Shown piece after piece: positions 1 through 11,172 of a stretch of DNA of 64,000 bases (position 1 is the stretch's first letter; the number at the start of each line of letters is the position of its first letter). The position numbers were made by a program, and so were the translations under genes. The notes under the pieces are model-generated. The model was given only the letters and a program-made list of their open reading frames with translations. It had not been told where the DNA came from and made no database searches. Origin of the DNA: Cryptomeria japonica (Eukaryota; Streptophyta; Pinopsida; Cupressales; Cupressaceae); NCBI RefSeq assembly GCF_030272615.1, contig NC_081406.1, positions 266,398,192 through 266,462,191 of the forward strand, read 5' to 3'.

Positions 1-454
1 TTAGTAGCTATGACATAAAGTGCCCATGACCTCTCGCATAATCTCTAAAAATTAGTGTTGAACAATGTTAAGGGTTTGTTTTGTTGTTTCTCAAATATTT
101 GATTTCTCGATGTTAGTGTTGTTGGGTCTACATATACTCTTAATTAAGCAAGGCATCTTCCAAATCTTGCTAACTAAGGATGGGATCAGAGGGAAGTGTA
201 AGGTATTTCTTATATTCATTCTTATCAAGGGAATATGGGAAGAGTATGTACACTAGATCTTAATGCTCCACATAAGATTTAATTATTGGGTCCTTCAAGG
301 CTTGAATGTGTCCTTGAGTAGTTTTGGGTCCATGGAACTCATACCTAGCACAAAATTTCTCTAAATTCCAAGATAAGTCATGAATCCCCCCAGTGATTAT
401 TCCCAAGGTTGAATGATCATGTTCAAAGTATGTCATAGTAGGTGTTGGTAGTGG
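1..454. other. Flank left of the chromovirus, unassigned
   Basis: AT-rich sequence interrupted by the element at 460. A minus-strand frame occupies 260-457 and can be followed across the insertion (see findings). I do not recognise its product. No splice, promoter or repeat structure was seen. Confidence 0.4.
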
Positions 455-459
455 GTTCA
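455..459. repeat. Target site duplication GTTCA, left copy
   Basis: GTTCA immediately precedes the terminal TG of the left LTR. The same five bases follow the right LTR at 9802-9806. A perfect 5-bp duplication confirms both element ends. Confidence 0.93.
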
Positions 460-2685
460 TGTAATATTCCTTTTAATTATTTTTTTATTTTTAGCAATAA
501 GAATTACAAAGAAAACACCATAACTCATTAAGGTTACAGAAATAATCCATACAATTGAAAGCAACCCTCCACTTTCTGATCACCGAGAGCCCAACCTGGG
601 AGGGTGAGAGGATACAGTGTTGAGGGGATCATTAGCACCATAAATCAAACTGAAATTACAATGCATGTGCAGCAAGCCATCCCCTTCTGCTTATCCAACA
701 GGATAGAAACTGAACTCTTCGTGGTAAACTAGCCAAGGGAAATAACAAGAAACTAAAACTCAATCATTCTACCGCATATTTCAGTGGGAGGACATTACAT
801 TAATCTATCACTCTACCATATATTTCAGTGGGAGGACAATGCATAAAACTTATCACTCAAACACTTATTTAGTTGAAGGACTGAGTACATAAATTGAATT
901 ACAAAGCAAGAAGGCGGCTCAGCTAGCCTCTTCCACTTATGCAGTGGGCAAGCAACACATCAAAAATGGTTAGTATTACTACTACTTAACCTTAAAATAT
1001 AGAAAATAGAGAGACTAAACAAAGAAGTAATGTTGTCCAAGCTGATAAATATTCCCAAGCAAGTGCTAACTCCCCAAAAGGCCCTTCAACAAGAAATTAT
1101 GAAATTCTAGGAGCGATAACACACAGACCAACAACTTCAAGAAGCTATGACATACTCATATCTCTCTCCAAACTCACCCAAATCACTTCAAATCACTCCC
1201 AAATCATTTAATCTACTCACACTTCTAAATGCACACTCAAACACTAACTTGTGGAAATCTGTATTTTTTTACAACAAGCTGGAAATGCACAACCAGCAAC
1301 ACCAAGACACACTAAAATGCATAAAACTCTCTCACAACTAACCTAAATCACTCCAAACCAATCCCAAACTTCTAACATATCAATAATGACCAAGTACAAC
1401 CAACAAACTAACCTCCAAATATCCCATTCAACTCAACTCACTACCAAATGCCCACACAGAGAAAAACACCAAAGCTAGAAAGTTTGATTTGCAAGATAAA
1501 AATGAATACTCAAAGATTATTGTTGAAAACTTACAAATTCCATCACCTGGTACATAGAAAAATAAGGAGCCAATACCCAGAATGATAAAATCGTCTGGCC
1601 AAGAGGTATGAGAAAAGAGTGGTTTCAACAACTCTGCACACTAAAAAAACTGAAATTACACACTGAAAATGTCACCAAGAATAAACCACTCATCTAGGTA
1701 CTATGTCTCAAGTACGAAACTGGCAATACTAGGGAGCCACAGTCCGAAGCTTCAAGTTCAATCGCCAAACTAGCAGCATAACTATGCAATTTTTCAAGAT
1801 AACCAAAATGAGATCCCAAGGCTCTTATTTATAACTTCTTGCTCCACCAAATTCAAATGCAAATGCACACAAATATGCACAAATTACATGTCGCTTCATT
1901 ACACTCCAAGGCACCCAACACATTTGAATTTTATTAAACATGTCCCCTCAAAATGGCATCCACTTGTTTCCAACTCCCTAGGCAAAGTTTGAACTTTTGC
2001 TAGCTGAACAACTTGCAATATTAAAATAATATAAACATGACATGTTTAATTATTCTCAATGCCACCTGACTAGGGGAAATAATAATATTAGTAGCATATA
2101 TTTATCATTTTCCCTAAGTCACCTACAACACAATTAATTAGTAATAAAATAATTAAATATTAAACCTTAGGATAAGGAAATAATATTTAGTTCAATAACA
2201 TATAACTTTTGTAATGATTAACATCAAAATCACGGATGAAGCTATGCGATGAAGACCACTGAACTATGTTGCATCAGGACCTTGTCTGAGACTGGTAAAA
2301 ATAGAAACGCTCAATACTATCACTTACTAAAAATAGTAAGTCATGAAATACTTCTCTGAAAATCATGATCTTCGCACCTAGAGGAAGAGCTTGGAAAGCT
2401 CAGTAAGACAGCATCATCCAAATAGCCAAACCCTAACTTACTAAAAATAATAAGTTCTCACTTCACCAAAGAATCCCATGCATGTTATGCTAACCTAGAG
2501 CTCATGAAAAATCTAGAATGAAACCATAGACAGAACTGAAGAATTCCCTCCCAATAAACCCTAGAAAGCTCATGCAGAACTCCACAAAAGTTGGAAACCC
2601 AAATTCTCCTTTCCACATAGCCTACGGATCTCTAGAATAGGCCAATGGACCACTGAAAGCACATCATTAAGAAGGGGACATTACA
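460..2685 (-). repeat. 3' LTR of the chromovirus
   Basis: About 2.2 kb, colinear with 7551-9801 and differing by scattered substitutions and small indels. It begins TGTAATATTCC on the plus strand and ends GGGGACATTACA. Positions 760-890 contain a short internal repeat (about 45 bp, three degenerate copies) built on a CTCTACC...ATTTCAGTGGGAGGA motif; it also occurs in the other LTR near 7850-7975. Confidence 0.95.
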
Positions 2686-2698
2686 GTACACCTTCCCC
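2686..2698 (-). other. Polypurine tract of the chromovirus
   Basis: On the minus strand GGGGAAGGTGTAC directly abuts the LTR start TGTAATGTCCCC. The place and purine bias fit the plus-strand primer for reverse transcription. Confidence 0.7.
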
Positions 2699-2699
2699 A

Positions 2700-3124
2700 A
2701 AATTTCTTGTCCTCAAGCAACTATAAGGTTGGATGCAATAAAATCTCTTCATTTTCCCACCTAGAATCCTCTGCTAGCAAATTTTTCCACTTGATCAAGT
2801 ATTCCTTGATCATCTTCTCCTCAAAGAACACTCCCTAAAATCAAGGATACCTTTAGGAATCAAAACTAACTCTCCCTCCTCATCAAGCAGAGGTAACTTT
2901 GTTGAAGCAACAACATTATGTCCAAGAGCCTTCTTAACGTGAGACACATGAAATACATTATGAATCATGCTGCTTGTCGGAAGTTCCAACTCATAGGCCA
3001 CTTCTCTAATCCCCTTGTTGACTCTGAAAGGCCCATAAAAATGTGGCTTTAATTTCTCAACTTTACTCTTCTTGAGAGTACACTGTTTATAGGGTTCGAG
3101 CCTCAAATAAACCATGTCACCCAC
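2700..3124 (-). pseudogene. Integrase C-terminal region and chromodomain
   Basis: The 104-codon frame 2810-3124 begins with the integrase C-terminal motif GDMVYLRLEPY, followed by KLKPHFYGPFRV and the HNVFHVSHVKKALG motif, all typical of gypsy integrase tails. Downstream, in another frame, minus-strand 2700-2815 encodes EYLIKWKNL followed by DSRWEN, the core of a chromodomain (EYLVKWKG...WE). The frame break separates the two parts. In intact relatives this domain steers insertion toward chromatin carrying particular histone marks. Confidence 0.85.
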
Positions 3125-3304
3125 CTCAAAGGTGCACTCAATCCGTTATTGATTGTGTGCATGTTGGAGATTGTCCCTCAAGGACCTTAAAATGTCCTAA
3201 CTTTATTGCATCATATCCTTCACCTAAGGGGTTTTGATATCACCAAATATCAAGTCAGCGAAGCTAGGATCTTCATAACCATATAGGGCCATGAATGGTG
3301 ACAT

Positions 3305-3868
3305 CTAGATGGACATGTGATAGGAGGAGTTGTAGCAATACTCCCCTAGGTGAATCCATCTCACCCAAGCATTTTGCTGCTCCGAGACACAGTTTCTAAG
3401 ATATCCTTCCAACCACTTATTCAATATCTTGATCTGCCCATCCATTTGTGGGTGATAACTTGTACTTGGAGTGAGCACAGTACCACATAATCTGAAAATA
3501 TCCCACCAAAAAGCACTTAGGAACTTGGTGTCCCTATCACTCCCAATGTTCTTTGGCAATCTATGTAACCTGAACACCTCCTAAAAGAACACTTCCACAA
3601 CTTGATTTGTTACAAATGAGCTAGTGATGGTGAAAAAGTGAGCAAACTTAGTTAGTCTATCCACCACCACATATATACAATCCTTCCCCTGAGCCTGTGG
3701 CAACCCAGTGATGAAGTCCATGGATACACTTTCCCATTTTTGACTGGGAATGGGAAAGGGTTGTAACAAACTAGCTGGAAGAGTGTGCTCATATTTGTTT
3801 CTTTGACATGTATGGCACTCCTTAATGTACCTCAAGACATCATTTTCCAGCCCCTTCCAAGAAAACAT
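3305..3868 (-). pseudogene. Gypsy integrase core, broken
   Basis: Two frames separated by one stop at 3578-3580. The upper part carries CHTCQRNK from the zinc-binding region and MDFITGLP...YVVVDRLTKFAHF, with the first catalytic Asp. The lower part carries IGSDRDTKF with the second Asp. The position of the catalytic Glu in the usual DGQTE motif reads DGQIK (AAG, plus-strand 3428-3430), so the DDE triad is lost. Upstream zinc-ligand histidines lie outside the open frame and were not verified. Confidence 0.88.
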
Positions 3869-4136
3869 CTCTCGGATCTACCTGTAAGTCTTGAAGTAAC
3901 CTTGGTGACCACCAAGGGGAATGTCATGGAAAGTCTTCAAAATCTTCTCCTTCAGCTTAGATTCGGCCACAATGAAGATCCTTCCCTTGTATAGAATCAA
4001 CCCCTCAACCAAATTATTTTTCATCATGAAAAGTACCCTCTATGATGTTTATTGCAAACTAATTTTTAGCATAATCAACAAGCAACAACTCCCTCCAATC
4101 AGCAATAAGCTTGCACAGTGAGCTCAAGTAGGGCCT

Positions 4137-5420
4137 TCAGGACAGAGTATCAACCATAATGTTATTTTTTCCTTTGACATACTTGATATCAATATCATAA
4201 GTTTGTAGCTTACTCACCCACTTTTGTGTCCTTTCATTGAACTCTTTCTGGTGCATGAAGTGTTTAAGACTGTTATGATCAGTCTTAACAATGAACTTAC
4301 TCCCCATAAGATATTGTTTGAACTTCGCAAGGGCATGCATTATGGCAAGCATCTCCTTGTCATATATTGAATATAGCCTTTTAGGTCCTCTCAACTTCCT
4401 ACTTTCAAATACTATAGGATTCTTGTCTTGCATAAGGACTACACCAACACCTTCTCTTGATGCATCACACTACAATTCAAAAGGCTTGATGAAATCAGGT
4501 AGAGCCAAAACAAGGTAGGAGCTCATGATCCCCTTAAAAATGATCAAATATTGTTTGTGCCTTTTCTAACCACTCAAAAGTTCCTTTCCTTGTAAGATCT
4601 ATGAGGGCGGCAACCAACTAAGAGTATCCCTTCACAAACCTATGATAAAAAGCAAAGACCCAAGAATCCCTTTAAGTGTGTTATGTTCTTAGGAGGAGGC
4701 CAATCAATGATAGCTCTAATCTTTCCTAGGTCTACCTTCACACCTTCTACACTGATAATGTGACCAAGGTAGAGCAATTATTTCATTCCAAATTCACATT
4801 TGGACTCCTTTCCAAATAGGTACTTGGATTCCAGTATGCTCAGCACTTCATCCAAGTGATGTAATTGCTCCTTCCAAGACTTGTTGAATATGAGTATGTC
4901 ATCAAAGGATATGAGCACAAACTTCCTCAACTATTTCTAGAATATTTTGTTCATGCATGACTAGAATGTGGTAGGGGTGTTAGTCAACCCAAAGGGCATG
5001 ACTAGGAACTCAAAATGCCCAAAGTGGCATCTAAAATCGGTCTTCTACACATATGAAGCTCTCATCCTAATTTGATGATGCACCAATCTGAGATCGATCT
5101 TTGAGAAGAACACAGCACCATGTAGCTCATCAATTCTTGGGATAGGATATTGATTCTTAATATTTTTTTAATTTAAGGCCCAGTAGTTCATGCACATGTG
5201 CATGGTCCCATCCTTCTTTTTACCAAAACCACAACTGAAGAAAATGGTCTCTTGCTTGGCCATATGTAACCCATATTAAGAAGCTCCTAGATTGCTTTCT
5301 TGATCTCATCCTTTTTATTCTTGGGGTAGCGGTAAGGAGTAATCATTACCAGTTTTGCTCCTTCTTCCAACTCAATGATATGCTCAGCCTCTCTTTTAGG
5401 AAGTCTTTCAGGAGGAGGAT
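4137..5420 (-). pseudogene. Gypsy reverse transcriptase-RNase H, broken
   Basis: RNase H is open at 4137-4433 (IVFESRKL, YDKEMLAIMHAL, IVKTDHNSLKHF, WVSKLQTYDIDIKYVKGK). Upstream on the minus strand, 4560-5420 holds the reverse transcriptase with many stops: [41 protein letters not shown] and the catalytic SFDDILIF (the Asp pair is coded at 4898-4903). RNase H lies in a different frame from the gag-protease part, so at least one indel separates them. The polymerase cannot be made from this copy. Confidence 0.88.
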
Positions 5421-5475
5421 TTTAAAACACCTTACTCCTCTTGGTGATCAAAGATTGAATGTCTTTGGGATAGTT

Positions 5476-6060
5476 TCATTTCTCTTTTGGTGATTTAGAA
5501 GGCATGACCTTGATCTCAGGAGATCTATCAAGTGGTGGTTTCCCAAAGACCTTACTTTTTTCTGTAATTGATGCTTGAATGTCTGCAGAGTAGCTACCCT
5601 TATCTGCCAAAGGATTTGGCGGTATTATCAAACACTCTGCTACCGACTCCACTTGGTCATGGTGGATCAACATCTCCATCCTCTTCAATGAAACAACTCT
5701 AAGTCCTCCATTTAACATTCCTCTCAATACCACCTTCTTCCTATCAGACATCAATTTCAGCTCAATGGTTTGCAAATTTATTGTGATCTCACGAAGAGAT
5801 CTCAGCCATTGAATCCCAAGGACTACATCATCAGTCCCTCCAATGCTAACTACAAACAAATCATCTCAAATCTCATGGTTTCCCAACTTCATAGACATGT
5901 TGAAAATCATTTAGTTGCAATATATAGTGTAGCCATCAGCTACAATGACTTTGAAGCCTTCTACTTCCTCTGCCACTAGCCCCCTCTTTACAACAACTCT
6001 CTCATCAATGAAATTATGAGTTTCTCATGTGTCAATGAGAGAAATGACATGATTCTCTCC
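5476..6060 (-). pseudogene. Retroviral-type aspartic protease, broken
   Basis: Follows gag in the same frame. The active-site block reads LIDT, stop, ETHNFID: the Gly codon of the DTG catalytic triplet is now TGA at 6025-6027. Downstream, 5476-5859 is open (DDVVLGIQWLRSL matches the usual LGMQWL flap-side motif) and leads into the linker before reverse transcriptase. Confidence 0.82.
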
Positions 6061-6224
6061 TATCACACCCCAAACTCTAAAGGACTCATAATTGTGAATG
6101 CTCAAGAGTTGAGCAACCACTCTTTTGTCTTTTGACTTGGTTTCAGGCCCTTCAGGAGCCTCTTCATACTCGTTGTCCTCAATTTTAGTCTATTGTTCTG
6201 ATATTTTAGAATATGATCCAATAG

Positions 6225-7491
6225 CAATTTGAAGCAAATTTCCCTTCCCATGACACTTATGTCCTGGGGCCCAAGTTTCTCTACAAGAGTAGCAAAGATT
6301 CTTCCTCCAGAGCTCTTGATGGAGCTCATCATCCATTCGTGAAGGAAACTTCTTGGTTTGATTTGTAAACTTCTTCTTGTCCTTTCAGAAAGGGAAAGGC
6401 ATGGACTGAAATTTATTCTTTGGGGCAGCCAACTCCATGGTTCGAGCCTTCTTGATTGCATCAGCAAAGGTGAGTGATTCAAAGGATTTTACCCAACCTT
6501 TCAGCAATTCTTCAAGTCCCTCAATAAATAGGACCACTAACTTCTTCTCTAAGATGCTACTAACCATAACTGAAAGGCTTTGAAACTCAATTATGAAAGT
6601 GTCCAAAGAACCTTGTTGTTTGAGTTGAGTAAGTTCTCTAAATTTCACCTCCAGGTCCTTGGTATCAAACCTTTCAATGAGTTTGTTGGTGAAATCAACA
6701 TATGTGATGATCAAGTTATGACCAAGGGTGACCAACCCATGGTACCACCATTCATGGGCAACACCATCCAAGTGCAAAGTGGTGAACTTGATGGCATCTT
6801 CTTCAGACATAGGCCTCAAGGATAAATAATTGTCCAACTTTTGCACCCACGCTCTAGTTGTGCTCTTATTGCTTCCATCAAAATATGCTAGAGTCACCCT
6901 TCCCAGAGCTTGTTGATAATATCTTGGGGCAGAAAATTTGTTGTCATTCCTCCTTCCTCTCTTCAATTTCTGATTCATGAACTTATCCAAGGTGACAATA
7001 TCTCGGATCTCTATAGGGAGAGAAGTATACTCCATATAATTGTTCCTTATCTCATCAACTATAGATATCTCAATTTTATCTTGTGGTGCTTCTCTAGGTA
7101 GGAAGACAGGTTGCGGAGGTCTTAGAACTGAACCTCCATTGTTGCTCCCATTATTATTCCCATTTCCATTTCCTCCAGAAGCATTAGAAGTGCTAGCCTT
7201 CGGTCCATTATTGGGTTGATTAGGGGTCTCAACAACATCCTGGTTAAGTTTGGCCAGCAATTGAGACATCATATCCATCATGGCATTAAACTATCTCTCA
7301 GCCTTTTTGTCAGGGGCCTCATTCTATTTTGCAGCCTTCTCTGCCATTAAATCTACTAAATCCATAAAATCCACTTCCTTCCCTCTGTTTCTCAATACCT
7401 TTGAAAAGGTATCTTCTTCCAGCACTAAAGGAATATGAAACTATTGTCTCCTTTTTTCTTTGTTGTAGTAATGGACGTCTCTATCACTCAT
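6225..7491 (-). pseudogene. Gypsy Gag with zinc knuckle, broken
   Basis: The likely start ATG is 7489-7491, 58 bases inside the right LTR. The frame has three early stops, then is open from 7281 to 6385. The capsid region has the gag signature AWVQKLDNYLSL...IKFTTLHLDGVAHEWW...FTNKLIERFDTKD. After a further stop the same frame gives the nucleocapsid knuckle CYSCRETWAPGHKC near 6260-6295. A Gly/Asn-rich spacer (GNGNGNNNGSNNGG) precedes the capsid domain. Gag would package element RNA. Confidence 0.88.
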
Positions 7492-7536
7492 GGAGAACTC
7501 TGATCACTCTGAATTTCACATGTTGGTAGGAAAATA

Positions 7537-7549
7537 GGTTCTAATACCA
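7537..7549 (-). other. Primer binding site, initiator-Met type
   Basis: The minus strand reads TGGTATTAGAACC next to the right LTR. It differs by two transitions from TGGTATCAGAGCC, the usual plant initiator-Met tRNA primer site. Confidence 0.85.
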
Positions 7550-7550
7550 C

Positions 7551-9801
7551 TATAATATTCCCCTTAATTTTTATTTTTTTTAGCAATAAGAATTACAAAG
7601 CAAACACCATAACTCGTTAAGGTTAGAGATATAATCTATACAACTAAAAGCAACCCTCCACTTTCTGATCATTTAGAGCCCAACCTGGGAGGGTGAGAGC
7701 ATACAATGTTGAGGGGATCGTTAACACCATAAACCAAACTGAAATTACAATGCACGGGAGGAAAGCTAGCCCCTTCTTCTTATCCAACAGGATAGAAACT
7801 AACCTCTTGGAGGTAAACCAGCCAAGGGAAATAACAAGAAACTAAAACTCAATCACTCTACCGCGTATTTCAGCGAGAGGACATTACACTAATTTGTCAC
7901 TCTACCACATATTTCAGCAGGAGGAAAATTCATAAAACTTATCACTCAACCACTTATTAAGTGGGAGGATTGAGTACATAAACTGAAATACAAAGCAAGA
8001 AGGCGGTTAAGCCAACATCTTCCACTTATGCAGTGGACAAGTAACTTATCAAAAATGGTTAGTAGTATTACTACTTAACCTTACAATATAGAAAATAGAG
8101 AGTTTGAATAGAGAAGTAATGAACTCCAAGTGAATAAATATTCCCAAGCAAGTGCTAACTCCCCAAAAGGCCCTTCAACAAGAAATTCTAAAATTCTAAA
8201 AGCGATAACATGCAGGCCAGCAACTTCAAGAAGCTATGACATACTCATATCTCTCTCCAAAATCACCCAAATCACTCCAAATAACTCTCAAATAAAATAA
8301 TCTACTCACACTCCTAATTGCACACCCAAACACTAACTTTTGGAAATCTATAATTTTTTACAGCAAGCTGGAAATGCACAACCAGCAACACCAAGACACA
8401 CTAAAATGCATAAAACTCTCTCACAACTCACCCAAATCACTCCAAACCAAGCCCAAACTTCTAATATATCAATAATGACCAAGTACAACCAACAAACTGA
8501 CCTCCAAATACCCCATTCAACTCAACTCGATACTAAATGCCCACACAGAGAAAAAATGCCAAAGCTGGAAAGGTCGATTTAAAAGATAAAAATGAATACT
8601 CGAAGATTAGTGATGAAAACTTACAAATGACATTGCCTAGTACATAGAAAATAAGGAGCCAATAACCAGAATGATAGAATCGCCTGGCCAATAGGTATGA
8701 GCAAAGAGTGGTTTCAACAACTCTGTGACCAACAACCAGAAAACACTCCACACACTGAAAAAATTGAAATTACACGCTAAAAATGTCACCAAGAATACAC
8801 CACTCAGCTAGGTACTATGTCTCAAGTATGAAACTGGCAACACTAGGGAGCCACATTCCGAAGCTTCAAGTTCAATTGCCAAACTAGCAGCATAACGATG
8901 CAATTTTTCAAGATAACCATAATGAGAGCCCAAGGCTCTTATTTATAACTTCTTGCTCCACCAAATGCAAATGTAAATGCACGCAAATATGCCCAAATTA
9001 CATGTCACTTCATTACACTCCAAGGCACCCAACACATTTGAATTTTATTAAACATGTCCCCTCAAAATGGCATCCACTTATTCCCAACTCCCTAGGCAAA
9101 GTTCAAACTTTTTTTAGGTGAACAACTTGCAATATTAAAACAATATAAACATGACATGTTTAATCATTCTCAACGCCACTTGACTAGGGGAAATAATAAT
9201 AGTAGTAGCATATATTTATCCTTTTCCCTAAGTCACCCACAACACAATTAATCAGTAATAAAATAATTAAATATTAAACCTTAGGATAAGGAAATAATAT
9301 TTAATTCAATAACTTATAACTTCGGTACTGATCAACATCAAAATCAAGGATGAAGTTGTGCGACGAAGACCACTGAACTGTGCTACATCAGGACCCTATC
9401 CGAGACTACTAAAAATAGAAATGTTCAATACTTTGCCACTTACCAAAAATAGTAATTCATGAAATACTTCACCAAAAATCATGATCTTTGCACCCAGAGG
9501 AAGAGCTTGGAAAGCTCAGTAAGACGGCATCATCCAAATAGCCAAACCTTAACATACTAAAAATAGTAAGTTCTCACTTCACCAAATAATCTCATGTATG
9601 TTATGCTACCCTGGAGCTCATGAAAACCCTAGAAGGAAACTATAGATAGAACCGAAGAATTCCCTCCTAATAAACCCTAGAAAGATTGTGCAAAACTCCA
9701 CAAAAGTTGGAAGCCCTAATTCTCCTTTCCACATAGCCTACGGGTCTCTGGAATAGGCCAATGGATCATTGAAAGCACATCATTGAGAAGGGGACATTAT
9801 A
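7551..9801 (-). repeat. 5' LTR of the chromovirus
   Basis: About 2.25 kb. The outer end on the plus strand is TATAATATTCC where the sister LTR has TGTAATATTCC. On the minus strand this copy lies upstream of gag, so it would drive transcription. Confidence 0.95.
8941..8947 (-). promoter_or_regulatory. TATA-like box in the chromovirus 5' LTR
   Basis: The minus strand reads TATAAAT within TTATAAATAAGAG, in the middle of the LTR and duplicated in the sister LTR near 1825. It is a plausible U3 core promoter; activity is unproven. Confidence 0.4.
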
Positions 9802-9806
9802 GTTCA
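9802..9806. repeat. Target site duplication GTTCA, right copy
   Basis: Identical to 455-459 and directly outside the right LTR. Confidence 0.93.
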
Positions 9807-11167
9807 CAAGTGCATTTTGAATTAACAATGGGATGACAGCAACTTGGAACATTGGTTGTAAGGAAGGTGTTGTTTGCTAAGCTTTTCCTTTATTTCCCCT
9901 TGGTCTAGTAGCATGTCCTAATTCTAAAAACTCTCCCTTGTTAGGTGTAGACCTCAAGCTTCATTCAAATCACTCTGGGGAGAAATATGTTATACGCTCC
10001 ATCTTATTCACACCCTCATAATGCTAATTTTGTTGATGGGCCTTTTGAAACACTCAACAAAGACTAAGTATATCTACTTAGACTCTCCTAAAAAAGGTAC
10101 AAACAAGGATATTTCAAACCTCACAAGGTCTCTTTGGTTGGGTAACAACATTGCAAAAATAGCTAAGTGCTCATATGGCCAATTTAACAAAGGACATACT
10201 GGTTGCAAGCTGAAAGTATATTTTTTTCTAATTTAATTCTTAAACCTAATGGATTAAAAGAAGTAGAAAAAGATGAAATACGGTAACAAGAAAATGAATG
10301 ATCGATATAGTATGTAACCAGCATTATCAAAAAAATCCAATAAGCATTGTGTATATGAGTCATTTAACATGTTAGAACTAGAAACTCAAACATGAAAATG
10401 AAATCAAAATCCAAAATATAGATTTTTTTCCTTTTCACACATTCATTTTAACCTCAAACACCATTATGCATGCATAGATTGATTTATAAATGGATATGCT
10501 TGATAAACTTCTAGTCTATCTTGGGTTAAGGAAGATGTAAGAAAGTAATAATACTAGACATTCACAAGAAGTATCCCATCATATTTTATACCACAAACTC
10601 CATTACATTATCCTTTGAAACATAGTAATAAATCACTAATATTTTAGTTCACAACATTCACAAAATACTCCTAAGACTATAAATGCAAAAAGAATTACAA
10701 GATAACAGTTATAGGAGAAGATATCAAAATTAGGACCTTAAATCTACAATTCTTTGACCCTCAAAATGAATTACAAGATAACAGTTATAGGAGAAGATCT
10801 CAAAATTAGGATCAAATCCTACCAAAACCCCTACCTTCTAGAGAGTATAGAAAAGACTATAAGTTCGCAACCCAAAAAGGACAGGTAGATCTACAAAAAT
10901 CAAGAATGAAGAATTGTCATGTGTTGGAATTGGTACTTAAAATATGAACTTTCCAAAAGAGGATATTTGGGACTGCACTTGAACTGAAACATGTAATTCT
11001 CACGCCAAGGGAAAGAAATGAGAATTGCTCATAGAAAAGAAACTTTTTAATTCAGACTATGTCTTATTATAGAGTTTGTGGTGCAACCACTTGGTGTAGA
11101 TGACGTTACTAAATTAGAACTAGGAGTTAGCTCATTTTACCTTCAACTTGCCATATGTAGCCACCAG
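9807..11167. other. Spacer between two retrotransposons, no gene recognised
   Basis: AT-rich. A plus-strand frame at 10021-10236 (71 codons) has no motif I recognise and is probably chance or debris. A direct repeat lies at 10690-10812. The first ~80 bases continue the minus-strand frame broken by the chromovirus. Confidence 0.5.
10690..10812. repeat. Two-copy ~45-bp direct repeat
   Basis: The segment GAATTACAAGATAACAGTTA onward, through AGGAGAAGAT and CAAAATTAGGA, occurs at about 10692 and again about 77 bases later with very few differences. It looks like a local duplication. Confidence 0.75.
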
Positions 11168-11172
11168 GAAAC
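11168..11172. repeat. Target site duplication GAAAC, left copy
   Basis: Directly precedes TG of the 5' LTR and matches 18827-18831. Confidence 0.93.

Larger units (their letters stand above)
460..9801 (-). mobile_element. Full-length Ty3/gypsy chromovirus, degraded
   Basis: The element is about 9.3 kb on the minus strand. It has two long LTRs (460-2685 and 7551-9801), an initiator-Met-type PBS next to the right LTR, a purine tract next to the left LTR, and GTTCA duplications outside. Coding order on the minus strand is gag, protease, reverse transcriptase, RNase H, integrase, chromodomain; this gypsy order plus a chromodomain identifies a chromovirus. LTR ends are inverted, TGTAAT...ATTACA, with one G-to-A change at the right copy's outer end (TATAAT on the plus strand). 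Many stops and at least two frame changes in pol make it non-autonomous now. The clade within chromoviruses is not resolved. Confidence 0.95.

Noticed and set aside
10021-10236. 71-codon plus-strand frame in the spacer
   Set aside because: No domain or splice context; length is within chance in AT-rich DNA.
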